64,000 nt of DNA from Paracentrotus lividus (lineage: Eukaryota > Echinodermata > Echinoidea > Camarodonta > Echinidae), in the NCBI GenBank assembly GCA_940671915.1, contig CALNVZ010003426.1, positions 34,404,304 through 34,468,303 on the forward strand, in the 5' to 3' direction. The notes under the pieces are model-generated. The model saw only the letters and a list, made by a program, of their open reading frames with translations, was not told where the DNA came from and made no database searches. The position numbers and the translations under genes were made by a program. Shown one piece after another: positions 63,101 to 63,955 of the stretch. Positions within the stretch are counted from its first letter, which is position 1, and every line of letters starts with the position of its first letter.

Positions 63101-63955
63101 TGTATGGTGATGATTGATAATGAGTATAAGGATATCTTTTGAGGATAATGATGATAATTATAGATATCAAAGTAATGTTATGATTGTATATGTCACATAT
63201 TTCTTTCCTCTAGGGTATGTTCTTATTTCAACAAGGGGCTTTAGGTGATGAGTTTTTGAGCAAGTTCCTGGACGGAATGAGCTTTGGGACGTTCGTCAAC
63301 GAGCGAGGGCCTCCTTACAGACCATGTGATCTCTTTGACAAGGTTAGTCTTTGAACCACTCACCAGCTGCACTTTCATTGTTGTTTAAAAGAAGTTACGA
63401 TAAATTGCAAATTTGAAACAACCGTTCTGATTGGTTCACAGCTAGACTTTTATGCCAGGAGTATAAGCAACAAAGATCCTGATTGGCTAATATCGTTTTG
63501 CAATTGATCAAAACTCTTTATGTTAGAGGGCACAAGTCTGACATGTTCAGATTATTTTTTCAGTCAAGGGCACATGTGTACAGGCATCTTTGGTATTCTC
63601 AAAAGTTCATTTATTCTTTTCAACCCTCGTAATGTTTATGATTAGGGTTCAGGGAAAGGTTGTCATAGCAAAAGGCACATTTGACTTTAAATTTGTCCTA
63701 ATAACTGTGGAAATGTGAATTACAATGAATATCTAATATATAAGTATAAATCATTAAATGGCTATTTTGGGCTTCTAAAAAAGGTGGTTTGGCTACCTAG
63801 ATACTTCTATTCCATGTGATAAAGTTGTTTCATTGGTCCTTGATTTCTTATTTCAGTTGAATGCAATGCTTCCAGATACCCTAGCTGCTGAAGAAGGCCA
63901 GCCAGAGAAAATGCTCAAGAACATTCGGGACGTTGCAGAGAGGCTTTATGTAAAC
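1083..63955 (+). CDS. SBF: SBF1/SBF2 (MTMR5/MTMR13) ortholog, 5' half, 11 coding exons (spliced; spans introns)
   Basis: Seen: eleven GT..AG-bounded coding blocks join in phase (intron phases 1,0,0,0,1,2,0,0,0,0) into about 471 residues that track vertebrate SBF1/SBF2 from the initiator Met through the DENN module. Signature blocks are [70 protein letters not shown] and [15 protein letters not shown]. By comparison with SBF1/2, uDENN is about residues 1-180, cDENN 195-330 and dDENN 332-440. Known of the family: SBF proteins are catalytically dead myotubularins that pair with active MTMR2-type phosphatases, and their DENN module acts as a Rab guanine-nucleotide exchange factor (Rab28 and Rab21 reported) on endosomal membranes. 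Invertebrates such as Drosophila have one Sbf gene. The GRAM, PTP-like and PH regions must lie to the right of this window. Nothing in the exons suggests a pseudogene; the only frame problem is at the assembly gap in exon 9. Confidence 0.95.
1138..3938. other. Intron 1, first part: mostly featureless
   Basis: The start (to about 1350) is CpG-richer, consistent with the downstream shoulder of a promoter. The rest is AT-rich with short homopolymers (C-run at about 2416, T-run at about 2520). I see no exon, repeat array or bounded element. Confidence 0.5.
3939..4077. mobile_element. Short inverted-repeat MITE
   Basis: Imperfect terminal inverted repeats of about 30 bp: the left GGGGCATTTCATCAAAGGA mirrors the right TCCTTTCATGAAATGCCC. 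The whole unit is about 139 bp, with no coding capacity. A clear target duplication could not be assigned. Confidence 0.7.
4310..5130. repeat. Degenerate minisatellite (about 52/105-bp units)
   Basis: Around a dozen degenerate copies of a unit containing CCATCTACACAC, ATGCCAACATGATTTAAAGG and GACAC. Short units are about 52 bp; longer ones (about 105 bp) add a TTTACTTCCAACCATCCATA segment. The best-preserved tandem copies are near 4560-4680. Confidence 0.85.
5275..5640 (-). mobile_element. Probable retroposon 3' end (minus strand)
   Basis: Read on the minus strand, the sequence ends with CAAAATAAAG followed by a TTAATTGAATTGAA tail at about 5271-5297. An AATAAA signal followed by a simple TTGAA-type tail is typical of non-LTR/SINE 3' ends. 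The 5' limit and family are unknown. Confidence 0.35.
5641..10429. other. Intron 1, featureless stretch
   Basis: AT-rich intron with many GTACATGTAC palindromes and short A, G and T runs. A locally GC-richer patch at about 6890-7045 (AACGCACGTGG, TTCTCAGCCGCG) stands out but shows no identifiable coding or bounded element. Confidence 0.5.
10430..10874 (+). mobile_element. TA-flanked MITE, family A, copy 1
   Basis: Starts CAGTCTGTGT, ends ACACAGACTG, and is flanked by TA on both sides, as for Tc1/mariner-type insertions. About 445 bp with no transposase. The same family occurs, in opposite orientation, at 31320-31761 and 42428-42886. Confidence 0.85.
11349..15291. mobile_element. Nested 3.9-kb DNA element with 16-bp TIR and 5-bp target duplication
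   Basis: A perfect inverted terminal repeat GCCCCGTAACATAAAG opens and closes the element. The flanking CCTGG at 11344-11348 is repeated at 15292-15296. The left subterminal region (11365-11545) packs seven CAATCGTA words plus inverse copies; the right one (15165-15265) has CGATTGAT/ATTAGCGA words. A second copy of the GTAACATAAA terminus sits inside each end (about 11445 and 15203). No transposase reading frame was found, so it looks non-autonomous; the superfamily is unassigned. Confidence 0.75.
11985..12170. repeat. Segment with repeated TGACCTTTGACC words
   Basis: Three TGACCTTTGACC(C/T/A) words occur at 12004-12016, 12135-12147 and 12155-12167 inside the nested element. Read on the other strand they are AGGTCAAAGGTCA-type direct repeats with one-base spacing. 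A related but separate array lies at 60446-61330. Confidence 0.6.
15480..15730 (-). pseudogene. Tc1-type transposase middle fragment (minus strand)
   Basis: The minus strand reads in broken frame [17 protein letters not shown], resembling the VKHGGGSVMVWG motif of Tc1 transposases, with upstream text like YDARDHVCL. Stops interrupt it. It lies in the opposite orientation to the right-arm fragment, which supports an inverted-joint structure. Confidence 0.55.
16040..16422 (+). pseudogene. Tc1-type transposase fragment, right arm
   Basis: In pieces of frame the plus strand reads [19 protein letters not shown] (family motif FQQDNDPKHTA..., where D is one of the catalytic acidic residues), then QIQDLIPI (compare SPDLNPIE). 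At 16300-16422 an open C-terminus contains [20 protein letters not shown] and ends in TAA. At least one in-frame stop lies between the blocks. A matching but more damaged C-terminus lies inverted in the left arm (about 11185-11320, minus strand). Confidence 0.75.
16614..19184. other. Intron 1, featureless stretch
   Basis: AT-rich, with TACATGTA palindromes and short A-runs (18436-18463). No exon or bounded repeat recognised. Confidence 0.45.
19185..19665. repeat. Three-copy degenerate tandem repeat (about 175 bp)
   Basis: The segment CCAACACAGA..GAGACCTTGTTTATTGTAGTCC recurs at about 19187, 19352 and 19530, each followed by a diverged TGCAAACT/GTGTGAAAGGGTTTCACAT region. Confidence 0.75.
19666..21409. 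other. Intron 1: featureless except an AG-rich tract
   Basis: A purine tract (GAGAGAGAGGGAGATAGAGA and similar) lies at 20320-20475; otherwise no recognisable feature. Proline/serine-rich minus-strand frames here come from the purine bias. Confidence 0.5.
21410..22400. repeat. Four-copy satellite, period about 245 bp
   Basis: The segment GTATTGATGAAGCTGTGATG followed by ATGCATGGCATGGTTGGAGT occurs at about 21485, 21728, 21988 and 22234 (spacings about 242, 260, 246 bp). Copies differ by scattered substitutions and small indels. Long open frames on both strands follow the repeat and are not genes. Confidence 0.85.
22401..25189. other. Intron 1, featureless stretch
   Basis: AT-rich, with a GAAAAAG-rich patch (23160-23190). 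A segment near 23572 (GGCAGGGCTCAACAC..TTGGTGCCC) resembles one at 48359 and is probably a dispersed repeat. No exon found. Confidence 0.4.
25190..25715. mobile_element. Foldback/MITE-like cluster with perfect 25-bp hairpin
   Basis: A 25-bp arm at 25211-25235 and its exact inverse at 25245-25269 enclose a 9-base loop. Around it, the words CCCGTGTGAACA (25279, 25684), CTCCGTGTGAACG (about 25602) and TTCTCGAGGA recur in both orientations up to 25700. It looks like one foldback element or several nested ones; no coding sequence. Confidence 0.6.
25716..27110. other. Intron 1: no gene; one MITE-like segment
   Basis: A (TG)n run lies at 25925-25941. The segment 26470-26640 (GTGGTTATTTTC..ACTAGTCCAAAATTG) is related to 14045-14200 and so is a dispersed repeat. 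Nothing else recognised. Confidence 0.45.
27121..27174. repeat. C-run followed by a long poly(A) run
   Basis: Ten C then more than forty A. It could be a retroposon tail or slippage-grown homopolymer; no adjacent retroposon body is clear. Confidence 0.9.
27860..27963 (+). CDS. SBF: SBF exon 2 (residues 19-53, uDENN)
   Basis: Acceptor TTTACAG at 27853-27859, donor CTG|GTAAGA at 27964. It encodes a short variable linker ([10 protein letters not shown]), then [20 protein letters not shown] and GLEL, matching the conserved QRFPxKDWxDxPFPQGIEL segment of SBF1/2. Entry is phase 1 and exit phase 0, so it fits exons 1 and 3. Internal AG/GT pairs (for example CAGGTAAGATCCTGCAG at 27892-27908) could mimic a tiny intron, but reading straight through gives the family sequence. 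A CCCC-rich minisatellite starts about 30 bp after the donor. Confidence 0.93.
27995..28345. repeat. CCCC-rich minisatellite just after SBF exon 2
   Basis: About 15 copies of an approximately 20-bp unit alternating TTGCCCCCACTTTC(C/G)TA and TTGCCCCAGCTTTATTTT. All + frames stay open through much of it because the unit lacks stops, producing Pro/Phe-rich pseudo-proteins. It starts about 30 bp downstream of the exon 2 donor. Confidence 0.9.
28385..29330. repeat. Four degenerate copies of an about 235-bp unit
   Basis: The motif GCAATATGAATATTTCATG..GCCA...GG(T/A)AT..CTTGAATAAA recurs at about 28426, 28792, 29014 and 29235, with a related GTCAGYGACACC segment in two copies. Spacings vary (about 220-365 bp) because inserts separate copies. 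Confidence 0.6.
29331..31318. other. Intron 2: no gene; short two-copy repeat
   Basis: A segment with ATGAATTxAAATTTCATGG..AATCCCAGCATGG occurs at about 30275 and 30450. The rest shows nothing recognisable. Confidence 0.45.
31320..31761 (-). mobile_element. TA-flanked MITE, family A, copy 2
   Basis: CAGTCTGTGT at the left, ACACAGACTG at the right, TA on both flanks, about 442 bp. It is the inverse-orientation relative of 10430-10874, with long near-identical stretches such as GCCAAAAGATTTT..CTTGCTGATG. Confidence 0.85.
31920..32168. repeat. Three-copy tandem repeat (about 100 bp)
   Basis: Units contain TATAAAAGCCAAT.GAAAT.TGACTT and TAGAATACxCTTTTCATAGTC, with copies at about 31921, 32010 and 32105; the third is the most diverged. 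Confidence 0.65.
32169..33864. other. Intron 2, featureless stretch
   Basis: No exon or bounded element seen. Two loosely similar segments (near 32960 and 33280, sharing GCAGATTACAT.(A/G)GCTGGGTGT) suggest an old duplication. Confidence 0.4.
33865..34045 (-). mobile_element. tRNA-like SINE head with terminal hairpin
   Basis: On the minus strand (about 34030 to 33955) the sequence has an A-box-like TAGCTCAATCGGTAGAGC, an anticodon-arm-like CTGTCTAGCAATCAGG (AGC in the anticodon position, as in tRNA-Ala) and a T-arm-like TCAGGTTCATATTCTGA. The acceptor stem does not pair properly, so it is not a functional tRNA. The distal end carries a perfect 14-bp hairpin at 33870-33904. Confidence 0.55.
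34960..35073. mobile_element. Short inverted-repeat MITE (about 114 bp)
   Basis: The arms GAAACCGTCATAAGTCTAAG (left) and its inverse (right), with matching CGTT(C/T)C outer bases, enclose about 40 bp. No coding sequence. Confidence 0.75.
35104..35447. repeat. Two-copy direct repeat (period about 218 bp)
   Basis: GAGTCTGTTCTTGAAGACTA opens both copies (35104 and 35322). Both continue through GTAGGGCATCCATGGATGCT to TGTGATGTGATCTACAATGT. Confidence 0.85.
35447..35694. mobile_element. TA-type MITE with TACTxTAAAACCA ends
   Basis: The left end TACTATAAAACCAGAAACAT and the inverse of the right end TACTGTAAAACCAAACATTT match over about 30 bp. Inside are TTTCGCGAATT-type words in both orientations. 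About 248 bp, non-coding. Confidence 0.65.
35695..36235. other. Intron 2, no feature recognised
   Basis: AT-rich with short A-runs and a G-run at 36034. The CAATAAAGTTTGAATTTGAAT at 35700 resembles a retroposon tail, but no body is clear. Confidence 0.4.
36240..37090. repeat. Pyrimidine-rich tandem repeat (about 160-190-bp units, five copies)
   Basis: TTTTGATCATGTATTC(A/T)CC marks unit starts near 36262, 36425, 36580, 36770 and 36950. Each is followed by CTCCTTC..TCTCTCC, a TTATTGGTCCATC word and CTTCTTTCTGTCATCTATAC. Overlapping Ser/Phe/Leu-rich frames are caused by the pyrimidine bias. Confidence 0.85.
37102..37219. mobile_element. MITE family B, short copy
   Basis: TTCTAGGACAATTACCCCCT at the left is mirrored by GGGGTAGTTGTCCTGATAC at the right. 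The interior has CCCCTAACTCTACAC. The same family at 58144-59494 contains an inserted hAT element. Confidence 0.7.
37220..37837. other. Intron 2: pyrimidine-rich, no gene
   Basis: Continuation of a TCTCTATCTC-rich composition to about 37520, then ordinary intron. Nothing else recognised. Confidence 0.4.
37838..39660 (-). repeat. 1.8-kb direct repeat, copy 1, with retroposon-like 3' end
   Basis: Positions 37872-39660 match 44541-46336 along the full length with scattered single-base differences and indels. On the minus strand the left end reads AATAAACTATTAACTGAAAC with the CTGAAA unit repeated (37841-37868), which looks like a retroposon 3' terminus with a simple tail. A minus-strand frame near 38252-38060 ([20 protein letters not shown]) is shared in part by both copies but was not identified. 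Confidence 0.8.
40600..40985. repeat. Degenerate tandem repeat (about 62 bp, six copies)
   Basis: Units contain TTTCCATAGTC.TCAATATCCAGTCTGTG followed by TTTGACA.TCA.TGCTCCCCTGAT. Copies become more diverged toward the right. Confidence 0.8.
41184..41534 (+). CDS. Unassigned open frame, 116 codons
   Basis: I do not recognise this protein. The frame opens at ATG 41184 and has a mixed, non-repetitive composition (for example [20 protein letters not shown]) unlike the biased frames around it. It has no visible signal peptide, membrane segment or known motif, no clear splice sites, and lies deep inside SBF intron 2. It could be a chance frame, a retroposed fragment or an exon of a small nested gene. 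Confidence 0.15.
   Translation: MKYQFIWMLISGTTKRGHESVHRSAKIGRPAKGVNHNDISNRHTVLTSNWKELLVNEYENASSYILNAIPSEFEYPRHRRTDIQYKWTKAKLNRGKLPAVKSERMGLRGNNYESFE
42428..42886 (-). mobile_element. TA-flanked MITE, family A, copy 3
   Basis: CAGTCTGTGT..ACACAGACTG with TA flanks, about 459 bp. Same orientation as copy 2 (31320-31761) but more diverged in the middle (41-60% of the length). Confidence 0.8.
43205..43828 (+). other. Open frame interrupted by T- and A-runs; coding status doubtful
   Basis: A 207-codon frame passes through a poly-T tract (43337-43360, poly-Phe) and an AAAA-rich tract (43556-43581, poly-Lys), so it is unlikely to be one real protein. The outer parts ([14 protein letters not shown]; then [18 protein letters not shown]) have ordinary composition and a possible donor follows CACAG at about 43296. 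I cannot assign a family. Confidence 0.15.
44516..44540. other. Assembly gap (25 N)
   Basis: A run of N immediately to the left of copy 2 of the 1.8-kb repeat. Confidence 1.
44541..46336 (-). repeat. 1.8-kb direct repeat, copy 2
   Basis: Matches 37872-39660 end to end; both copies stop after GTGAGAAAGG and then diverge. Several homopolymer and single-base indels distinguish the copies; copy 1 often lacks bases present here. The left end is lost in the N gap. Confidence 0.85.
46365..46590 (-). mobile_element. tRNA-derived SINE remnant (minus strand)
   Basis: Read on the minus strand it contains GGTCATGAGTTCAACCCC (B-box-like), TGTCTTTGGGCAAGACAT, CACCTCACCCAGGTG and AATGGGTAACTGG in order. 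This resembles the conserved body of tRNA-derived SINEs common in marine invertebrates. It ends with AATAATAATGTAAAGCTCTT and an A-rich tail. Confidence 0.6.
46636..47721. mobile_element. 1.1-kb DNA transposon with 9-bp target duplications (Mutator-like?) carrying a helicase fragment
   Basis: CACTTCCAC occurs at 46627-46635 and again at 47722-47730. Inside it, the terminal inverted repeats begin TAGCCTATC(C/T)GATATGCG and extend, with indels, to CGCCTATCATCACTGG (left about 83 bp, right about 131 bp). Nine-base duplications are typical of Mutator-like elements, though other superfamilies can give 8-10 bp. The interior has no transposase but holds a broken RecQ-like helicase start (46913-47200). 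The right end is about 46 bp from the acceptor of SBF exon 3. Confidence 0.75.
46913..47200 (+). pseudogene. RecQ-like DNA helicase N-terminal fragment, Walker A destroyed
   Basis: A 96-codon frame from ATG 46913 to TAG 47200 is open except for one TGA at 47081. It reads [20 protein letters not shown]..., then [20 protein letters not shown] and [19 protein letters not shown]. The order 'xGxDVFVSLPTGxGKSxxYQALP' is the Walker A (motif I) region of RecQ-family superfamily-2 helicases. Here the Thr, first Gly and second Gly codons are Asn, Arg and stop. Motifs Ia onward are absent. A CCAAT word and TGACGTAGTCA lie upstream, perhaps an old promoter. It may be a captured host fragment or the decayed remains of a helicase encoded by a related autonomous element. 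Confidence 0.65.
47776..48033 (+). CDS. SBF: SBF exon 3 (residues 54-139, uDENN)
   Basis: Polypyrimidine-CAG acceptor ends at 47775; donor AAG|GTACGT at 48034; 86 codons, phase 0 at both ends. It starts FCQPAGWKL, runs through [18 protein letters not shown] (the uDENN core strand pair), an acidic variable loop (about residues 103-116, [11 protein letters not shown]) and ends [19 protein letters not shown]. The variable loop is shorter than in vertebrate SBF1/2. Third positions are clearly GC-richer than the flanking intron. A transposon with 9-bp target duplications ends about 46 bp upstream of the acceptor. Confidence 0.96.
48034..48528. other. Intron 3, host-derived left part
   Basis: Ordinary intron up to the left end of the DIRS element. 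The segment at 48359-48460 (GGCTCAACACCTGCAGGTG..TTGAGCACC) resembles 23575 and is probably a dispersed repeat. Confidence 0.5.
48549..48724 (+). repeat. DIRS left inverted terminal repeat
   Basis: Runs from TATACATTTGCC through CTATTCGACCTCGAATCGCC, a C-run, GCGCCCTCCATTGACGAGGA and CTATACACTTCCTCTAA. It is the inverse of 54269-54450 with a few indels. The outermost 20 bp (48529-48548) are left-end specific and reappear only in the internal complementary region. Confidence 0.9.
48740..50820 (+). pseudogene. DIRS 5' coding region (gag-like position), degenerate
   Basis: GC-richer sequence between the left repeat and the RT/RNase H zone, with short open frames in shifting phase. It includes an about 257-bp tandem duplication (49593-49849 and 49850-50105) sharing CGGATATCGGCGCCG and ACTTGTCGGCGGGTATCCGG. 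No recognisable domain; assigned as gag by position only. Confidence 0.4.
50830..52568 (+). pseudogene. DIRS reverse-transcriptase region, degenerate
   Basis: Sits where reverse transcriptase precedes RNase H in DIRS elements. Fragments such as [12 protein letters not shown] and the mixed-frame text to 52560 are compatible, but I could not read an unambiguous catalytic YxDD box. Stops and frameshifts occur every few hundred bases. Confidence 0.4.
52569..52760 (+). pseudogene. DIRS RNase H fragment
   Basis: One frame reads [11 protein letters not shown], stop, [40 protein letters not shown] and [15 protein letters not shown]. The TDNTS..(Q)GGT....WEWC......HSPGEDN..TDF order matches the RNase H of DIRS/Ty3-type elements (catalytic Asp in TDN). 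One in-frame stop. Confidence 0.75.
53000..54070 (+). pseudogene. DIRS tyrosine recombinase, degenerate
   Basis: The N-terminal SAM-like DNA-binding part reads [20 protein letters not shown] and [20 protein letters not shown] (about 53112-53290). The catalytic part follows in other frames: [20 protein letters not shown] (about 53509-53568, the first catalytic-Arg box), [10 protein letters not shown] and later fragments to about 54070. At least two frameshifts and several stops. Family knowledge: this enzyme joins the circular DNA intermediate to the target. Confidence 0.75.
54129..54220 (-). repeat. DIRS internal complementary region
   Basis: The complement of this 92-bp stretch is the right element end joined directly to the left element end: right-specific GTAATTTTTATGAT runs into left-specific GATTTACTTCAATAGAAC, each flanked by the shared GGCAAATGTATA/TATACATTTGCC. 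This is the template for end-to-end circle formation in DIRS-1-type elements. Small differences (one missing G, one altered AT block) date it. Confidence 0.88.
54269..54450 (-). repeat. DIRS right inverted terminal repeat
   Basis: Inverse of the left repeat, from GGGCGATAGAGTTAGAGGAA to GGTAGGCAAATGTATA. The 43 bp outside it (54451-54493) are right-end specific and also reappear in the internal complementary region. Confidence 0.9.
54514..54627 (+). CDS. SBF: SBF exon 4 (residues 140-177, end of uDENN)
   Basis: Acceptor TTTTACAG ends at 54513; donor CAG|GTAAGA at 54628; 38 codons, phase 0. It encodes [20 protein letters not shown] followed by [18 protein letters not shown], aligning with the CLGLIYTVYVD..LE.LI.NL.....AAGGSQ segment of SBF1/2. 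The last 48-64 bases plus the donor recur downstream at 54773-54820 and 54977-55040, and more diverged at 55173-55211. The first copy is taken as the exon because only it carries the complete sequence and an acceptor. Read-through from the first donor to the second meets an in-frame TAG. Confidence 0.95.
54773..54820 (+). repeat. Duplicate of SBF exon 4 3' end with donor, copy 1
   Basis: Forty-eight bases nearly identical to the exon 4 end, followed by CAG|GTAAGATCTCTTGTCAT exactly as at the true donor. It still encodes [15 protein letters not shown] in one frame. The following intron sequence (GTTTATTAGTCAATAGGA) is duplicated too, giving a unit of about 195-200 bp. Confidence 0.9.
54977..55040 (+). 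repeat. Duplicate of SBF exon 4 3' end with donor, copy 2
   Basis: A longer copy than the first: it encodes [20 protein letters not shown], and keeps the GTAAGATCTCTTGTCAT donor. A sequence GGTTAAG precedes it, which could act as a weak acceptor but lacks a good pyrimidine tract. Confidence 0.88.
55173..55211 (+). repeat. Diverged duplicate of SBF exon 4 3' end, copy 3
   Basis: CCTTGGTCAT...TTCAACCTCCAGGAGGTCCG..CAG resembles the exon end; the donor position reads GC instead of GT. More decayed than copies 1 and 2. Confidence 0.65.
55383..55488 (+). CDS. SBF: SBF exon 5 (residues 178-212, uDENN/cDENN linker)
   Basis: Acceptor ATCACTAG ends at 55382; donor TTG|GTAAGT at 55489; the exon exits in phase 1. 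It encodes [20 protein letters not shown] then [15 protein letters not shown], matching the invariant SLGAGDRQ...PL.DSLP....SVALLFQQLG stretch of SBF1/2 that leads into cDENN. The spanning Gly codon is completed by exon 6. A 313-bp inverted-repeat element begins about 55 bp after the donor. Confidence 0.95.
55545..55857. mobile_element. Inverted-repeat MITE in intron 5 (about 313 bp)
   Basis: The left arm GGCCCGTATTCACACAGGTG, continuing GCCTAAAGTTAAGCCTAGCT, is mirrored at the right end. The inner ends also pair (ACTATGAGTAGCAAAATGT with its inverse). Arms total about 90 bp or more. No transposase. Confidence 0.8.
56440..56560 (+). mobile_element. SINE-like 3' tail before SBF exon 6
   Basis: GGATTTAGCGCGTTACAAAT followed by CTTATTATTATTATCATTAT is the typical 3' end of tRNA-derived SINEs in marine invertebrates (GCGC.xTACAAAT then (ATT)n). 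The 5' limit is not seen. The tail ends about 30 bp before the exon 6 acceptor. Confidence 0.45.
56590..56722 (+). CDS. SBF: SBF exon 6 (residues 213-257, cDENN)
   Basis: Acceptor AAAACAG ends at 56589; donor CAG|GTAAAA at 56723; entry phase 1, exit phase 2. It encodes [20 protein letters not shown] then [19 protein letters not shown] and FPLKY, the cDENN core helix-strand block (family: LGI.NVL.LFCA.LTE.KVLF.S.S...L..AC..L..L.FPL.Y). A partial copy of its 3' end lies at 56855-56889 with the donor GT changed to AT. A SINE-like tail ends about 30 bp before the acceptor. Confidence 0.95.
56855..56889 (+). repeat. Partial duplicate of SBF exon 6 3' end, donor lost
   Basis: Thirty-five bases match the last part of exon 6 (GTGCTTATCTCACTACTCTT..AACTGAAATACAG), but the donor is AT instead of GT. 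The downstream GGGTTGCCAATTTA also matches the intron after exon 6 (GGTTGCCAATTTA), so exon and intron were copied together, with a spacing of about 167 bp. Confidence 0.85.
57343..57451 (+). CDS. SBF: SBF exon 7 (residues 257-293, cDENN)
   Basis: Acceptor TTTTTGCAG ends at 57342; donor CTG|GTAAAT at 57452. It completes a Ser codon, then encodes [20 protein letters not shown] and [16 protein letters not shown]. The PILPAxLLEVLSxPTPFIxGxHS block is diagnostic of DENN domains of the SBF/DENND type. The 3' half plus donor and about 90 bp of intron are repeated in tandem at about 57541 and 57678 with periods of 144 and 137 bp. Confidence 0.96.
57541..57601 (+). repeat. Duplicate of SBF exon 7 3' end with donor, copy 1
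   Basis: Copy of TACTCCATTTATTATGGGG to GCAGCTGAACTG with GTAAATAAAT retained. Internal changes introduce a TAG. The unit, including intron text CTTCCTTGTAAAATG, is offset by 144 bp from the exon. Confidence 0.9.
57678..57732 (+). repeat. Duplicate of SBF exon 7 3' end with donor, copy 2
   Basis: TACTCCATTTATTATGGGGA to GCAGTTGAATTG|GTCAAT, 137 bp after copy 1. A fourth, very diverged version may start near 57853 (TTATTCCATTTACTA). Confidence 0.88.
58144..59494. mobile_element. MITE family B, copy interrupted by a hAT element
   Basis: The left part (TTCTAGAACAACCACCCCCT, CAAGACAACTACCCCCGTG) and right part (GATAGTTGTCCTTTGGG, CCAGAGGGTAGTTGTCCTG) are imperfect inverse arms of the family also found at 37102-37219. 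The right end lies about 55 bp before the acceptor of SBF exon 8. Confidence 0.65.
58235..59426. mobile_element. Non-autonomous hAT-type element with 8-bp target duplication
   Basis: AACCCTAA at 58227-58234 is repeated at 59427-59434. Ends are CACTGGCGTAAATCC and the inverse of CAGCGGCGTAAATCCG, in the hAT style (CAGxGGCG ends, 8-bp duplication). It is 1192 bp with no transposase domain. The interior has two copies of a block with CTCGCGCTTCGCGCTCGC words (58771/58851 and 59178/59240). Confidence 0.75.
59549..59662 (+). CDS. SBF: SBF exon 8 (residues 294-331, cDENN/dDENN boundary)
   Basis: Acceptor TCCTTTAG ends at 59548; donor ATG|GTAAGT at 59663; 38 codons, phase 0. It encodes [19 protein letters not shown], then a less conserved loop [19 protein letters not shown], matching LLDVI.ADLDGG...IPECIH.... 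in SBF1/2. It lies between two inverted-repeat elements: one ends about 55 bp upstream of the acceptor (59494) and another begins about 17 bp after the donor (59680). Confidence 0.95.
59680..59845. mobile_element. Inverted-repeat MITE just after SBF exon 8
   Basis: GTGTTTCACCAAGTCGTT at the left is mirrored by AACGACTTGGTGAAACAC at the right, about 166 bp in all. Inner words (CTTAAAGTCGTAAAG) are also partly symmetrical. It begins 17 bp after the exon 8 donor. Confidence 0.8.
60277..61725. mobile_element. Repeat element with hairpin end and about 150-bp internal tandem units rich in AGGTCA
   Basis: Starts with a hairpin-forming GCCTCCGCCACCGAAGGTGG (60277-60306). About eight tandem units follow (period roughly 140-155 bp), each with GATAACTTAAGAACCGTTTG, TCAACTTCAAACTTGGGTCA, a TGATTAGATTTTGGGGTCAT word and GAGGTCAAAGGTCA. 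It ends near GGAGGCATGCCTTCCGACCG, related to the start. No coding sequence. Confidence 0.75.
60446..61330 (+). promoter_or_regulatory. Array of AGGTCA direct repeats (DR1 nuclear-receptor-type words)
   Basis: Perfect AGGTCAAAGGTCA occurs at 60596-60608, 60739-60751 and 60880-60892, with a near-perfect overlapping copy at 60732-60744 and degraded ones near 60446, 61020 and 61310. This is the consensus for RXR/HNF4/PPAR-type dimers. It arises from the repeat unit, so regulatory activity is only a possibility. Confidence 0.35.
61880..62032 (+). CDS. SBF: SBF exon 9, part before the N gap (residues 332-382, dDENN)
   Basis: Acceptor TTTCTTTAG ends at 61879. Phase-0 reading gives [20 protein letters not shown], then [20 protein letters not shown] and [11 protein letters not shown], the start of dDENN (family: LHPDLE.AD.AFP.......K..DKE.RAVFLRLFAQL..GYR.CL). 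The block runs directly into 84 Ns; the rest of the exon appears after the gap. Confidence 0.95.
62033..62116. other. Assembly gap (84 N) inside SBF exon 9
   Basis: The sequence on both sides of the N run is nearly the same (TACAG.TCTT..GTCTCACCATC), so the true gap may be zero or negative. Confidence 1.
62117..62178 (+). CDS. SBF: SBF exon 9, end after the N gap (error-prone)
   Basis: Right after the gap the sequence repeats the pre-gap end (TACAG.TCTT..GTCTCACCATC), then continues in pieces of frame as TIIRI and PVITFNK, expected here from the family RIHPEPVIxFHK. One base appears missing between these blocks and one extra G precedes the donor (AAG|G|GTAGGA), so the true exon probably ends at about 62177. 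The small indels look like poor sequence at contig ends, or a diverged duplicate of the exon end; they should not be read as a real frameshift without reads. Confidence 0.7.
62325..63140. repeat. TGA/GAT and TGG microsatellite cluster in intron 9
   Basis: Blocks of (TGATGA)n at 62325-62470, (GGT/TGG)n at 62560-62630 and 62805-62935, and mixed GATGAT/GATTGATT to 63020. Histidine-rich minus-strand frames are artefacts of this repeat. Confidence 0.9.
63214..63342 (+). CDS. SBF: SBF exon 10 (dDENN, about residues 396-438)
   Basis: Acceptor TTTCCTCTAG ends at 63213; donor AAG|GTTAGT at 63343; 43 codons, phase 0. It encodes [20 protein letters not shown], then [20 protein letters not shown] and FDK, matching the dDENN block AFLGQRGL...DFL.KVL.GMAFAGFVSERGPPYR..DLFDE. 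The start joins cleanly to PVITFNK of exon 9. Confidence 0.95.
63343..63856. other. Intron 10, no feature seen
   Basis: Ordinary AT-rich intron, ending in a short pyrimidine tract and TTTCAG before exon 11. Confidence 0.6.
63857..63955 (+). CDS. SBF: SBF exon 11 (about residues 439-471, end of DENN module)
   Basis: Acceptor TTATTTCAG ends at 63856; donor AAC|GTAAGT at 63956; 33 codons, phase 0. It encodes [19 protein letters not shown], then [14 protein letters not shown], matching the family helix (VE.NNP.KMIKHIRELAEQLFKNENP). The gene clearly continues past the right edge: SBF proteins have well over a thousand further residues. Confidence 0.94.

Noticed and set aside
62025..63170. Long histidine-rich minus-strand frame (381 codons)
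   Set aside because: It runs through TGA/TGG microsatellites and the N gap, and opposes SBF exon 9; the open frame results from the repeat lacking stops.
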